Program-made: the position numbers and the translations under genes
Shown here: piece by piece, positions 26,648 to 34,826 of the stretch
Layout of the letters: every line of letters starts with the position of its first letter
Numbering within the stretch: position 1 is the stretch's first letter
Assembly (NCBI RefSeq): GCF_004421005.1
Contig: NZ_CP038026.1
Location: 3,162,001-3,226,000, forward strand
Direction: 5' to 3'
Origin: Pseudoduganella plicata
Lineage (GTDB): Bacteria > Pseudomonadota > Gammaproteobacteria > Burkholderiales > Burkholderiaceae_D
DNA length: 64,000 bases
Notes under the pieces: generated by a model
What the model saw: the letters and a program-made list of their open reading frames with translations, nothing else
Database searches by the model: none
What the model was told of the DNA's origin: nothing

Positions 26648-28640
26648 AGAACTTCGCGCGCACGCCGAACACGAAGTTGCGGCCCGGCAGCGGCGAGATA
26701 TCCTTCAGCACGGAGGTCGATACGCGGATGTCCTCGTTCAGCAGGTTTTTCGCCAGTACGAAATATGTCAGGTCCGTATTGCCCACCTTCTGCGTGTACG
26801 ACACGTTCGCATTCAGCTGGTTATAGCCCGGCGTCTCCGTGCTTTCGAACGACGCAAGGCGGTCCTGGCCACGCGCGTGCACCAGCGACAGGCCGGCGCG
26901 CAACGCATCCATGCGGTAGCCGACGGAGGCGCCGATGCGGTCGGCCGGCTGCAGCGGCAGGCTGCCGCCGGCGTCGAGCTTGCCGCGCGACGTGTCCGCA
27001 AACAGGCGACCCGACCAGCCCGCCCCCGTCTCGTTGATCGTCAGCTCCGCCTCGGCGCCGCGCACGGTGGCGTCGCCCTGCTGGAAGATGCGCTCGCGCA
27101 GCTCGTCACCCGGGTTGCCTTCCTCGTCCAGCAATGTCCCCGTGATATTGCCGTAGATGAAGTCGGTAAACTTGTTGCGGTAGACGTTGGCCTTCCAGCG
27201 CACCAGGCCCGTGTTCTTCTGCACCGACAATTCCACGTTGCGCGACGTCTCCTTGCGGAAGTCCTGGTTGCCAACGTCGAATGTGACGGTGGCGTCGTGC
27301 GGACCGAAGGAATACAGCTCCTCCGTGGCCGGCGCGCGCTCCGCATACGACACGGTCAGGCCGGCGCCGTACCCCGGCATGAACGGCCACATCGCGCCGA
27401 CGGAACCGGACTTCAGGTCGAACGAGCGCTCCTTTCCGGCGACCGGCTCGCGCTTGACGGCGTCGAACCGCACGCCGGCGGACAGGCGCACGGGGCCCAG
27501 GTCCTTTTCCTCGACGAGAAAGCCGGCGGTGGACGTGGAGCGCGTCGTCGGCACGGTGTCTGGCCCGCCTTCGGCGCTGAGCGCGGCAAAGTGCGTGTTT
27601 TCCGTCTGCATGCCGAACGTGCCGTGCCAGCCGGCGACCGGGGCGTGCGTCAGCTCCCAGCGCGTTTCCGTCGAACGGTTGCTGAAGCGCACCTCGGGCG
27701 CGCCGTCGTCACCCAGCTCGGCGTGCTTGTAGTCCGTGTGGCCAGCCTTGAACTTGAAGGTCTCGATGCCGGAGAACGGCGCCTTGACGAGGCCTTCGAC
27801 GTCGTAGCGCGTTTGCTCCAGGTCGATGCGCGAGCCTTCGTCGCTGGGGATGCCGTACAGGTTCGTCAGGTGCGACACCGAGGCGCCGACATAGCCCCAG
27901 CTCTCGACGTACGAGGCACCGATGCCGGCATTGCGCTCGCGCGTATCCGAATGCGGCAGACGGCCGGATGCGGACTCGGGATCGTTCAGCACGCGTGTTT
28001 CCGGGATCTTGTAGTCATCGGCATTGCGCGCATTGCCGTCCACGTGCACGGCGATCTTGCCGAACGCCGCATCGACGGTGCCGGAGGCGTTCTTGCCCGT
28101 GTCGACGGTGCTGTAACGCGCCTCGACCTGGCCCGTGGGTTTGGCTTCCAGCGCCGTGGGAATGCGCTCGTTGACGACGTTCACCAGCCCGCCGATGGCA
28201 CCCGAGCCGTACAGCAGCGCGGCGGGCCCGCGCAGGATTTCGATCTGGTGCGCCACGGCGCCTTCAGCCGCGACGGCATGGTCGTTCGACAGCCCGGACA
28301 CGTCCGACACGGACATGCCGTTCTCCAGCATTTTCACGCGCGGCCCTTCCATGCCGCGGATGATGGGCCGCGACGCACCGGCGCCAAAGGCCGACGCGGA
28401 CACGCCGAGTTCCTGCGACAGCGTCTCGCCCAGCGAGCTGCCGGCCTTGTCGCGCAGCTCGTCGCCCTGCAGCACCTTGGCCGGCGTGAGGATCTGGTCG
28501 CCCTCGGCGGTGCGGAACGGATTGGCGGTCACGACGACCTTCGGGACAACCGTGTCCTCGGGAGCATCAGGCGCGGCGAAAACGACAGGAGACAGGGCGG
28601 ACAGGATGGCGCTGGCGATCAGCGTGCGTTGCATATTCAT
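26646..28640 (-). CDS. ZnuD-like TonB-dependent receptor (zinc uptake)
   Basis: 664 residues from the ATG at 28640, chosen because GAGG sits 6 bases upstream. A signal peptide ends near VVFAAP. The plug reads SLGETLSQELGVSASAFGAGASRPIIRGMEGPRV in two conserved parts, then SNDHAVAAEGAVAHQIEILRGPAALLYGSGAIGGLVNVV. The DHA(V/I) and LLYGSG blocks match ZnuD, the zinc receptor of Neisseria and relatives, rather than siderophore receptors. The C-terminus ends in Phe as usual for barrels. The adjacent DUF2946 gene fits a metal-uptake operon. A copper specificity is the main alternative. Confidence 0.8.
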   Translation of the reverse strand: MNMQRTLIASAILSALSPVVFAAPDAPEDTVVPKVVVTANPFRTAEGDQILTPAKVLQGDELRDKAGSSLGETLSQELGVSASAFGAGASRPIIRGMEGPRVKMLENGMSVSDVSGLSNDHAVAAEGAVAHQIEILRGPAALLYGSGAIGGLVNVVNERIPTALEAKPTGQVEARYSTVDTGKNASGTVDAAFGKIAVHVDGNARNADDYKIPETRVLNDPESASGRLPHSDTRERNAGIGASYVESWGYVGASVSHLTNLYGIPSDEGSRIDLEQTRYDVEGLVKAPFSGIETFKFKAGHTDYKHAELGDDGAPEVRFSNRSTETRWELTHAPVAGWHGTFGMQTENTHFAALSAEGGPDTVPTTRSTSTAGFLVEEKDLGPVRLSAGVRFDAVKREPVAGKERSFDLKSGSVGAMWPFMPGYGAGLTVSYAERAPATEELYSFGPHDATVTFDVGNQDFRKETSRNVELSVQKNTGLVRWKANVYRNKFTDFIYGNITGTLLDEEGNPGDELRERIFQQGDATVRGAEAELTINETGAGWSGRLFADTSRGKLDAGGSLPLQPADRIGASVGYRMDALRAGLSLVHARGQDRLASFESTETPGYNQLNANVSYTQKVGNTDLTYFVLAKNLLNEDIRVSTSVLKDISPLPGRNFVFGVRAKF

Positions 28641-28724
28641 GTAAAACCTCAGGCAATAGGAATGACGAGCTGCCGCCGCGCTCAATGCGCGCGGCGGTCA
28701 CAAAGTTGCAGAACTTGGAGCAGG

Positions 28725-29069
28725 TCAGGCCAGAGGAGGCGCGCGCGACTGGAAGACGCAGACGGTACGCAGGCACGCGGCCGGCGTATCGGCCGCGGCG
28801 AGGAGAAGGTATTCGGGAGCGACAGCGCCAAAGCTGTACGAAGGCACACCCAGCGCATGCGCGAGCTGGTCGCCAGAGACGCACAGGCCGCACAGGTGAT
28901 CGGCAGCAAGCGCCCGCTTCGTCTCGTCGCTGTTGCGTTCGTCCGCCTGCAACAGCGCCGCCAACCGCTGCGCTGCCGGCACGTGCGTATAGACGTGCGA
29001 CAACGCCAGCTGCTGGGAAACCAGCAACAGCAGCGATAACAGCAGTTGAACGATGATGCGAGAAGACAT
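28725..29069 (-). CDS. DUF2946-like small exported protein
   Basis: 114 residues from the ATG at 29069. A hydrophobic N-terminal signal/anchor (IIVQLLLSLLLLVSQQLALS) is followed by His residues (SHVYTH) and a conserved CGLC motif, then a second Cys pair further on (CLRTVC). DUF2946 proteins are commonly encoded beside TonB-dependent metal receptors. The Cys/His-rich composition is compatible with metal binding in the periplasm. It lies 84 bp upstream of the zinc receptor on the same strand. Confidence 0.65.
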   Translation of the reverse strand: MSSRIIVQLLLSLLLLVSQQLALSHVYTHVPAAQRLAALLQADERNSDETKRALAADHLCGLCVSGDQLAHALGVPSYSFGAVAPEYLLLAAADTPAACLRTVCVFQSRAPPLA

Positions 29070-29128
29070 GCGGTGCTGCCGGCGATCGTTAAGATGCCAC
29101 GCCAATCGCAATGCGTGGGGTCGGAAAC

Positions 29129-29202
29129 TGGAGCGGGTGAAGGGAATCGAACCCTCGTCTTAAGCTTGGGAAGCTCCTGCTCTACCATTGAGCTACACCC
29201 GC
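29129..29202 (-). tRNA. tRNA-Gly (CCC anticodon)
   Basis: The minus-strand sequence folds into a cloverleaf: acceptor GCGGGTG pairing with CACCCGC, D arm GCTC-AATGGTAGA-GC, anticodon loop TTCCCAA with CCC at 34-36, and T arm AGGGT-TCGATTC-CCTT. The 3' CCA is encoded (29129-29131). The first anticodon-stem pair is a G/A mismatch and the second a G-U wobble. The length is 74 nt including CCA. Confidence 0.95.
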
Positions 29203-29371
29203 GTACGGCGCATTCTACGCGGGTTTGTACATCGTTGACAACGGTCGGGTTGGACACGGTGCCCGTTCACCCGAAGCCACCGCCTTTGACAGCGTCCCGA
29301 GCAACCCAGCCATTGCATACGAAGCCGCCGTAGTCGCAGATCGTATCAGCTGCCAGAGCGCTTCCCGTCGA

Positions 29372-29941
29372 TCACCCGTGCTGGCGGCGCCGTCCGCTGA
29401 TACTGAGTGCGACTGCCGATACGAGGAAATAAAATGCCCCGAAACCGGCATACCCCACCACTGTCGTGATCGGCGGCACAGCCGGGCCGCGTGCCTGGAG
29501 AATAAAGAACGTCCCTGCCAGCGCTGACTGCGCGCCGCTCAGGACCATCGCCCACTGTGCGCCGGCTTTCCAGCGCCGCAACGCCGTACCCAACTGAAGC
29601 AGCCCCGACAGAATGGCCCATACGCCAAACACACCCAGCACCCGATTCATGTCAGGCAGGGTCATGATCAGCGCCAGCACGACAGCGATGCTGACGATGA
29701 CGTTGAGCAGCTGGGTCCGGCTGGCCGCCAGTTCGCCGCTGCGTCGGCTGTCGGCAAAATTCGCCAACGCATCCCACGCTGGATAGCAGACGAGAAGGAC
29801 TGCCGCAGCGCTGGCGGAACGTGGCGCAAGGGCCAGCATGGCAGCTACCCACGCGAACGAAACCGTGGCGCGCATAAAGTAATACCGTTTCAGCCAGTTG
29901 TCCTGGCGTGTGAGTGGTGCGGGAGCGGGTACGTGGTCCAT
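29372..29941 (-). CDS. DUF308-like multi-pass membrane protein
   Basis: 189 residues from the ATG at 29941. Roughly six hydrophobic helices fill the protein, e.g. LLNVIVSIAVVLALIMTL and VFGVWAILSGLLQLGTALRR; the WAILSG/LQL pattern is that of DUF308 (HdeD-like) proteins. The short C-terminal tail is basic (SGRRRQHG). Its promoter region holds the same palindrome as the promoter of the upstream TetR gene, so it is the probable target of that repressor. Function unknown. The gap to the tRNA (29203-29371) shows nothing. Confidence 0.65.
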   Translation of the reverse strand: MDHVPAPAPLTRQDNWLKRYYFMRATVSFAWVAAMLALAPRSASAAAVLLVCYPAWDALANFADSRRSGELAASRTQLLNVIVSIAVVLALIMTLPDMNRVLGVFGVWAILSGLLQLGTALRRWKAGAQWAMVLSGAQSALAGTFFILQARGPAVPPITTVVGYAGFGAFYFLVSAVALSISGRRRQHG

Positions 29942-29977
29942 GAATAATCCATTCAAAGTTAAAGATGTTAAAGACTT

Positions 29978-29993
29978 CCTACTAGTTGGTAGG
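29978..29993. promoter_or_regulatory. TetR operator, copy 1 (DUF308 gene promoter)
   Basis: CCTACTAGTTGGTAGG, an inverted repeat with CCTAC/GTAGG arms, lies 37 bp before the start of the DUF308-like gene. A near-identical site is found at 30633-30648. Confidence 0.7.
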
Positions 29994-30050
29994 CAACTGG
30001 CCGCAGTAAATCGGCGATTACGGCGCGATATATTGTCAAGAGCGTACCGA

Positions 30051-30623
30051 TCAGGCCCGATAGCGCGCCAGTTGACTGCCTGCGATCGCAGCGAATACGG
30101 ACACATCGCCATAAGCTCGCGCCGACAGCATTGCTCCGTGAACGGTTGCCATGAAGACCTCCGCCTCGGCTTGCGCGTCATTAGACAACCGGATGGTGCC
30201 TTGTTGCGCACCATCCCGCAGCACCGATGCCATCCAGCCCGACAGGAAGTGGAAATAGGCTCGCACTTCGACCGCGACCTCTTGCGGAAGGATCGGCAAT
30301 TCCCCGGCCAGCAATGCACAAACGCAGAATGGCGCACTGAGGTCTTCAATGCAGCTTTCCCAGTGCTTTACGTAGGCGCGCAGTTGTTCCAGCGCATCCG
30401 GAACGGCGCGCTGCAGATTCTCCAGCCCACTCTGCGTGGCTTCACGATGCTGGATAACCAGCGCCGTCACCAAGTCCACCTTATTGGGAAAGTGATGATG
30501 AATGCTGGCTTTGCGAATGCCGACGACTTCAGCAATATCGGCGTAGCTGAAGCCGTTGTAGCCACCCGCAACGATCAAGGCCCGTGCGCAGGAAAGGATT
30601 TTTTCAGATGTGCCGGTAGTCAT
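30051..30623 (-). CDS. TetR family transcriptional regulator
   Basis: 190 residues from the ATG at 30623. The HTH is FSYADIAEVVGIRKASIHHHFPNKVDLV in two helices (about 25-52). The C-terminal ligand domain contains a Cys pair (FCVCALLAGELP) of the type found in the TetR_C_11/YcdC-like group. Palindromic sites before this gene and before the next gene on the same strand indicate autoregulation and control of the DUF308-like membrane protein. The inducer is unknown. Confidence 0.85.
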   Translation of the reverse strand: MTTGTSEKILSCARALIVAGGYNGFSYADIAEVVGIRKASIHHHFPNKVDLVTALVIQHREATQSGLENLQRAVPDALEQLRAYVKHWESCIEDLSAPFCVCALLAGELPILPQEVAVEVRAYFHFLSGWMASVLRDGAQQGTIRLSNDAQAEAEVFMATVHGAMLSARAYGDVSVFAAIAGSQLARYRA

Positions 30624-30632
30624 GGGGCGTAG

Positions 30633-30648
30633 CCTACCTTCTAGTAGG
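30633..30648. promoter_or_regulatory. TetR operator, copy 2 (autoregulatory)
   Basis: On the minus strand the site reads CCTACTAGAAGGTAGG, differing from copy 1 only in the two central bases. It lies 10 bp before the TetR start codon. Confidence 0.7.
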
Positions 30649-30772
30649 AAAGCCGTCAAGCGATATCCATTGGTGAATCGGATTCACCACTGATGTGCAT
30701 GCGGCCGCCTTTTTCCAGCCCTGTGCTGCCCGTATTCTGCTTTCTCATCGTCAACCACCATCGAGAGCCATC

Positions 30773-31561
30773 ATGAACCTGGACCTGAACAACAAGACCG
30801 CGCTGGTGAGCGCTTCGACGTCCGGCATCGGCTATGCCATCGCCGACCGCCTTCTGCAGGAAGGCGCAACCGTCATCGTCAACGGCCGCTCGGAGGCGAC
30901 CGTGGCGAAAGCCGTCGCGGCGCTGGCCGACAAACACGGCGCGCAGCGCGTGCTGCCGCTGGTCGGGGACCTGAGTGTCGCGGGCTCGGAAACGGTGGCG
31001 GCGGCGCGCTACCCCGCCATCGACATCCTCGTCAACAATATGGGCACGTATGCGCTCAGCGATTTTTTCAGCACGACCGACGCGGACTGGCAGCGCATGT
31101 TCGACACCAACGTCTGGAGCGGCGTGCGCCTGGCACGCACGTACATGAAGGGGATGCTGGAGCGCGGCACGGGTCGCGTGGTCTTCATTTCCAGCGAAGT
31201 GGCGCTGGCGCCGATGGCGGCCATGGCCCATTACAGCGCCAGCAAGGCCACGCAGCTGTCGATCTCGCGCAGTCTGGCCGAGCTGACCAAAGGCACGGCC
31301 GTCACCGTGAATGCCGTGCTGCCCGGCCCGACGGAAACGGACAGCCTGAAGTCGTTCATCGAGTCCGTCAATCCGGGACTGCCGTATGCGGACGCCGAGC
31401 GCAAGTTCATGGACGAGAACCGGCCGTCGTCGCTGATCTACCGCCTGGCCAAACCGGCCGAAGTCGCCAACGTCGTTGCGTTTCTGGCCAGCGAGCGGGC
31501 CGCCGTCATCAATGGCGCTTCCATCCGCGCCGAAGGCGGCACGGTCCAGACGATCGCCTGA
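30773..31561 (+). CDS. SDR family oxidoreductase
   Basis: 262 residues from the ATG at 30773, preceded by GAGAG. A classical short-chain dehydrogenase: cofactor motif ASTSGIGYAIA (about 14-24; Ser-Gly-x-Gly variant), NNMG, the catalytic Ser in VFISSE, and Tyr-x-x-x-Lys as YSASK. A basic residue after the second strand (NGRSE) favours NADP(H). Substrate unknown. A LysR-type regulator follows 32 bp downstream on the same strand. Confidence 0.9.
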   Translation: MNLDLNNKTALVSASTSGIGYAIADRLLQEGATVIVNGRSEATVAKAVAALADKHGAQRVLPLVGDLSVAGSETVAAARYPAIDILVNNMGTYALSDFFSTTDADWQRMFDTNVWSGVRLARTYMKGMLERGTGRVVFISSEVALAPMAAMAHYSASKATQLSISRSLAELTKGTAVTVNAVLPGPTETDSLKSFIESVNPGLPYADAERKFMDENRPSSLIYRLAKPAEVANVVAFLASERAAVINGASIRAEGGTVQTIA

Positions 31562-31593
31562 CGCGGCTATACTCCTCGTTTTTCGGAGGGCGC

Positions 31594-32514
31594 TTGGACA
31601 ATCGCAGCGGCGACATGCAGGTATTCGTGAAAGTCGTGGAGACGGGCAGCTTCTCCGCGACGGCGCAGCTGCTGCACATGTCGCCTTCGGCCGTCAGCAA
31701 GCTGGTGTCACGCACGGAGAAGCGGCTGGGCGTGCAGCTGTTCAAGCGCTCCACGCGCAGCATGGCGCTGACGACCGAAGGCCGCGCGTTTTATGATAGC
31801 TGCGTGCGCATCCTGCAGGACATCGACGAGGCGGAGTTGAGCGTCGCGCAGGGCTTCGCACAGGTGCGCGGCCTGCTGCGGGTAAACGTCTCGCTGCCAC
31901 TGGGCCAGCACTATCTGCTGCCGCTGCTGCCCGAGTTCCAAGGGCTGTACCCCGACGTGACGGTCGATATCTCGCTCAGCGATGCGAAGGTGGAACTGCA
32001 GCGCGACGAGGTGGATGTGGCGATCCGGATGGGACGCCTCAACGACCTGTCCTACCGCGCCCGTCACCTGGGACGCAGTCGCAAGGTGATCGTCGCGGCA
32101 CCCGACTATCTGGCACGGCATGGCACTCCCCGCGAGCCGTCCGACCTGGTGCGCCATCGCTGCCTGGCGTTCAACTTCCGCCGTGCGACGGACGAATGGC
32201 CGTTCCTGGTCGACGGCAAGCTCGTTCACCTCGCGGTACAAGGCGGCATGCTGACCAATAACGGCGAAACGCTGCGCCAACTGGCGCTCGACGGCCTGGG
32301 CATCGGCCGGCTCGGCATGTTCCACGTCTACGACGATATCCGCCGCGGCGCGCTGGTGGAACTGCTGCCCCACTTTAACCCGAGCGACGTCGAGGAAATC
32401 ACCATCATCTTCCTGAACCAGAAGCACGTGCCGCCGCGGGTGCGGGCCTTCATCGACTTCGTGGTCGAGCGCCTGGCGCCGCTGCTGGCGATCAATGGCG
32501 GCCCGCCGCCGTGA
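31594..32514 (+). CDS. LysR family transcriptional regulator
   Basis: 306 residues from a TTG start with a strong SD (GGAGGGC); an ATG lies seven codons downstream. The HTH (FVKVVETGSFSATAQLLHMSPSAVSKLVSRTEKRLG, about 11-46) is complete, followed by the LysR substrate-binding domain of the CrgA/DsdC-like subgroup. It lies collinear with, rather than divergent from, the SDR gene and may regulate it. It converges with the TraB-like gene. Confidence 0.88.
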   Translation: MDNRSGDMQVFVKVVETGSFSATAQLLHMSPSAVSKLVSRTEKRLGVQLFKRSTRSMALTTEGRAFYDSCVRILQDIDEAELSVAQGFAQVRGLLRVNVSLPLGQHYLLPLLPEFQGLYPDVTVDISLSDAKVELQRDEVDVAIRMGRLNDLSYRARHLGRSRKVIVAAPDYLARHGTPREPSDLVRHRCLAFNFRRATDEWPFLVDGKLVHLAVQGGMLTNNGETLRQLALDGLGIGRLGMFHVYDDIRRGALVELLPHFNPSDVEEITIIFLNQKHVPPRVRAFIDFVVERLAPLLAINGGPPP

Positions 32515-32524
32515 TCGCCCGCGA

Positions 32525-33532
32525 TCAGTCAGGCCTCTCCACCGTATAACCCTTCGCCTGCAAATCCGCCAGATATCCCTTCGGGTCCAGCAGCTTGCTT
32601 AACGGGACCATGGCAACGGTGGACCTGTTGGTGGCCAGCGCCTTCTCCGCCGCCGCCAGCCATTTGGTGCGCATCCGTTCCGGCACGGTACCCAAGCCGG
32701 CCTGCTCGCGCAGCACGGCGTTGCTGACAAATGCGGCCGTGCAGGCGCTTTCGTGCTCGGGATAATCAAGCTTGCGGATCACATCGATATCGCCCTTGGC
32801 CCACGCGTTGGCACGGACGCGGATCGCCTCCATATCCGTCTCCAGCCGCGCGATCGCGGTGTTGAAACAGGCCGCGTCGTCCATTGGCGCTTTCTTGAAT
32901 TCACGGATGGCCTTGAGGGGGCTGTCCACGTCCATGTCCACCGTCGTCGACGTGATCTTCAGCTTGTTCTTTTCCGCCAGCCTGACGATCTCCTTGCGGA
33001 TCTCCTGGCCATGGGACAGGCCGTTGTGGGCCATCGCCTTGTCGAACAGCTCCTCTGCCGCGAACACGGGCCGCTTGCGCTCATAGCTCTCGTCATCCTT
33101 CAGGTATTTCTTGCGCAGCGCGAGCCAGCGCTCGTGGACGCCGGCAGGCACCTGGTCTCGCAACATAGCGCCGTTCGGGCTCTTGTCCACGCCAAGCATA
33201 AACGGCAGCAGCAGCGCCGAGCGCAGGTAGCCGAACTCCAGCGACGCGCCGGGTTCCTTCAGCAACTCCTGCGATTGCGCGATGACGGTTTCGACCTGCT
33301 GCGAACGCCATTCCATGTTCTTCGGCAGCGGCCGGTACGTCCCGAATACCCACAGCACATGATCGTCCTTCGACACCTTCCACAAGCCAGGGCCCGGGCG
33401 CTGGCCGACCACGAGTATCTTCTCGGGTTCGACCTGCTCCACCGGCACGGACGACACTTCGGTTTGCGCCCAGGCTGACGCCATGGACAGGGAAAGCGAC
33501 AGACAGACTGCAGCAACGGGACGAATGGACAT
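32525..33532 (-). CDS. TraB/GumN family-like exported protein lacking the conserved histidines
   Basis: 335 residues with a signal peptide (cleavage near ASAWAQ). The overall build matches the TraB/GumN (YbaP) family: an early LWxxGT strand, a helical middle with the ACF...L segment, and a C-terminal GYLADLQAKGYTVERP end. The family's first motif, GTxH, reads FGTYRP here. The second, GxGHL before the last helix, reads MVPLSKLL. Both putative metal-binding histidines are therefore absent, so this member is probably not an active metalloprotease. Confidence 0.7.
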   Translation of the reverse strand: MSIRPVAAVCLSLSLSMASAWAQTEVSSVPVEQVEPEKILVVGQRPGPGLWKVSKDDHVLWVFGTYRPLPKNMEWRSQQVETVIAQSQELLKEPGASLEFGYLRSALLLPFMLGVDKSPNGAMLRDQVPAGVHERWLALRKKYLKDDESYERKRPVFAAEELFDKAMAHNGLSHGQEIRKEIVRLAEKNKLKITSTTVDMDVDSPLKAIREFKKAPMDDAACFNTAIARLETDMEAIRVRANAWAKGDIDVIRKLDYPEHESACTAAFVSNAVLREQAGLGTVPERMRTKWLAAAEKALATNRSTVAMVPLSKLLDPKGYLADLQAKGYTVERPD

Positions 33533-33683
33533 CGAGCGACTCCTCAGGTTTCTGGTGAACGTGCAAGGGCGCTTTCAACATTTGCTTAGTGAAAGCAAGA
33601 AACATCCTATTGCAAAGTTGCCAAGCTGCCTAGCAGTTCTTCGTGCCGTGGCAAAATGAGTGAAAACGATACGAGGAGACTCC

Positions 33684-34826
33684 ATGACCGCCATCCGCGC
33701 GCTCGCCCTGCTGGCTGCCGCCATCGCACTGCCGGCGGCTGCGCAGGACTACCAGCGTCAAGCCATCGACGGCAACCTGCCCGTATTCGCGCCCGCGCTG
33801 AAAGCGAAGCTGACCTTCCCGCTGGCCTGGACGCCGCAGGTCAAGGATCTGCCGGCATGGCGTGCGGCCGGCCGCGCGAAGCTGTGGGAGGCGACCCTGC
33901 AGGCCCGCGACGGCACGCCGTTCGCGCCGCAGCTCATCGCCGAGCAGGACCGCGGCAGCTACGTGGCGCGCCAGGTCGTCTTCAACCTGACGGTGCAAAG
34001 CCGCGTGCGTGCGCTGCTGCTGGTGCCGAAGGCGCTGGGACCGCACCCGGCCGCGCTGATGCTGCACGATCACGGCGGCCGCTTCGACATCGGCAAGGAA
34101 AAGATGATCGAACCGTGGGGCGACGAGGCGCGCCTCGCCGCATCGCGCACCTGGGCGGACAAATATTTTTCGGGACGCTACCCCGGCGACGAGCTGGCGC
34201 GGCGCGGCTATGTCGTACTGGTGACGGACGCGCTGGGCTGGGGCGACCGCGGGCCCATGACGGGCGACGCGCAACAGGCGCTGGCGGCGAACTTCTTCAA
34301 CCTGGGCAGCTCACTGGCCGGCAATATGGCGCTGGAGGACATGCGTGCTGCCGCCTTCCTCGCCTCGCTGCCGGAAGTCGACAAGCGTCACGTGGCCGCC
34401 CTGGGCTTTTCGATGGGCGCACTGCGTGCCTGGCAGGTGGCGGCGCTGTCCGATGCCATCACGGCCGTCGTCGCCGTCAACTGGATGGCGACGACGCAGG
34501 GCCTGATGGTCCCGGGGAACAACCAGCTGCGCGGCTCGTCGGCCTTCCAGATGCTGCATCCGGGGCTGCTGCGCCACCTTGACTTCCCGGATGTGGCCAG
34601 CCTGGCTGCGCCGAAGCCGGCGTTGTTTTTCGCCGGCGCGGCCGACATGCTGTTCCCGCTCCCCTCCGTGCAGGAGGCATACGCGAAGATGGCCCACGTC
34701 TGGGGCGCGTGGCACGCCGCCGACAAGTTCGAAACGCGCATCCTGCCGGGCGGTCACGCATTCCCGCGCGAGGCGCAGGAAACGGCGTACGACTGGCTCG
34801 ATCGCCAGTTCGGCAATCCGCGCTAG
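33684..34826 (+). CDS. Secreted alpha/beta hydrolase (acetyl-esterase/dienelactone hydrolase-like)
   Basis: 380 residues from the ATG at 33684 with SD GAGGAG. A signal peptide ends at ALPAAAQ. The HDHGG oxyanion region, the nucleophile elbow GFSMGA (Ser), an Asp in FFAGAADMLFP and His in GGHAFP form the expected triad. The long N-terminal segment and the GWGDRGP motif resemble the family-7 carbohydrate esterase and related acetyl-xylan esterase-like proteins. The TAG stop overlaps the stop of the convergent RiPP gene: CTAG serves both strands. Confidence 0.8.
   Translation: MTAIRALALLAAAIALPAAAQDYQRQAIDGNLPVFAPALKAKLTFPLAWTPQVKDLPAWRAAGRAKLWEATLQARDGTPFAPQLIAEQDRGSYVARQVVFNLTVQSRVRALLLVPKALGPHPAALMLHDHGGRFDIGKEKMIEPWGDEARLAASRTWADKYFSGRYPGDELARRGYVVLVTDALGWGDRGPMTGDAQQALAANFFNLGSSLAGNMALEDMRAAAFLASLPEVDKRHVAALGFSMGALRAWQVAALSDAITAVVAVNWMATTQGLMVPGNNQLRGSSAFQMLHPGLLRHLDFPDVASLAAPKPALFFAGAADMLFPLPSVQEAYAKMAHVWGAWHAADKFETRILPGGHAFPREAQETAYDWLDRQFGNPR

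Noticed and set aside
26550..29039. 829-codon plus-strand ORF
   Set aside because: Antisense shadow of the ZnuD-like receptor and its partner; composition is Arg/His/Gln-rich as typical for shadows.
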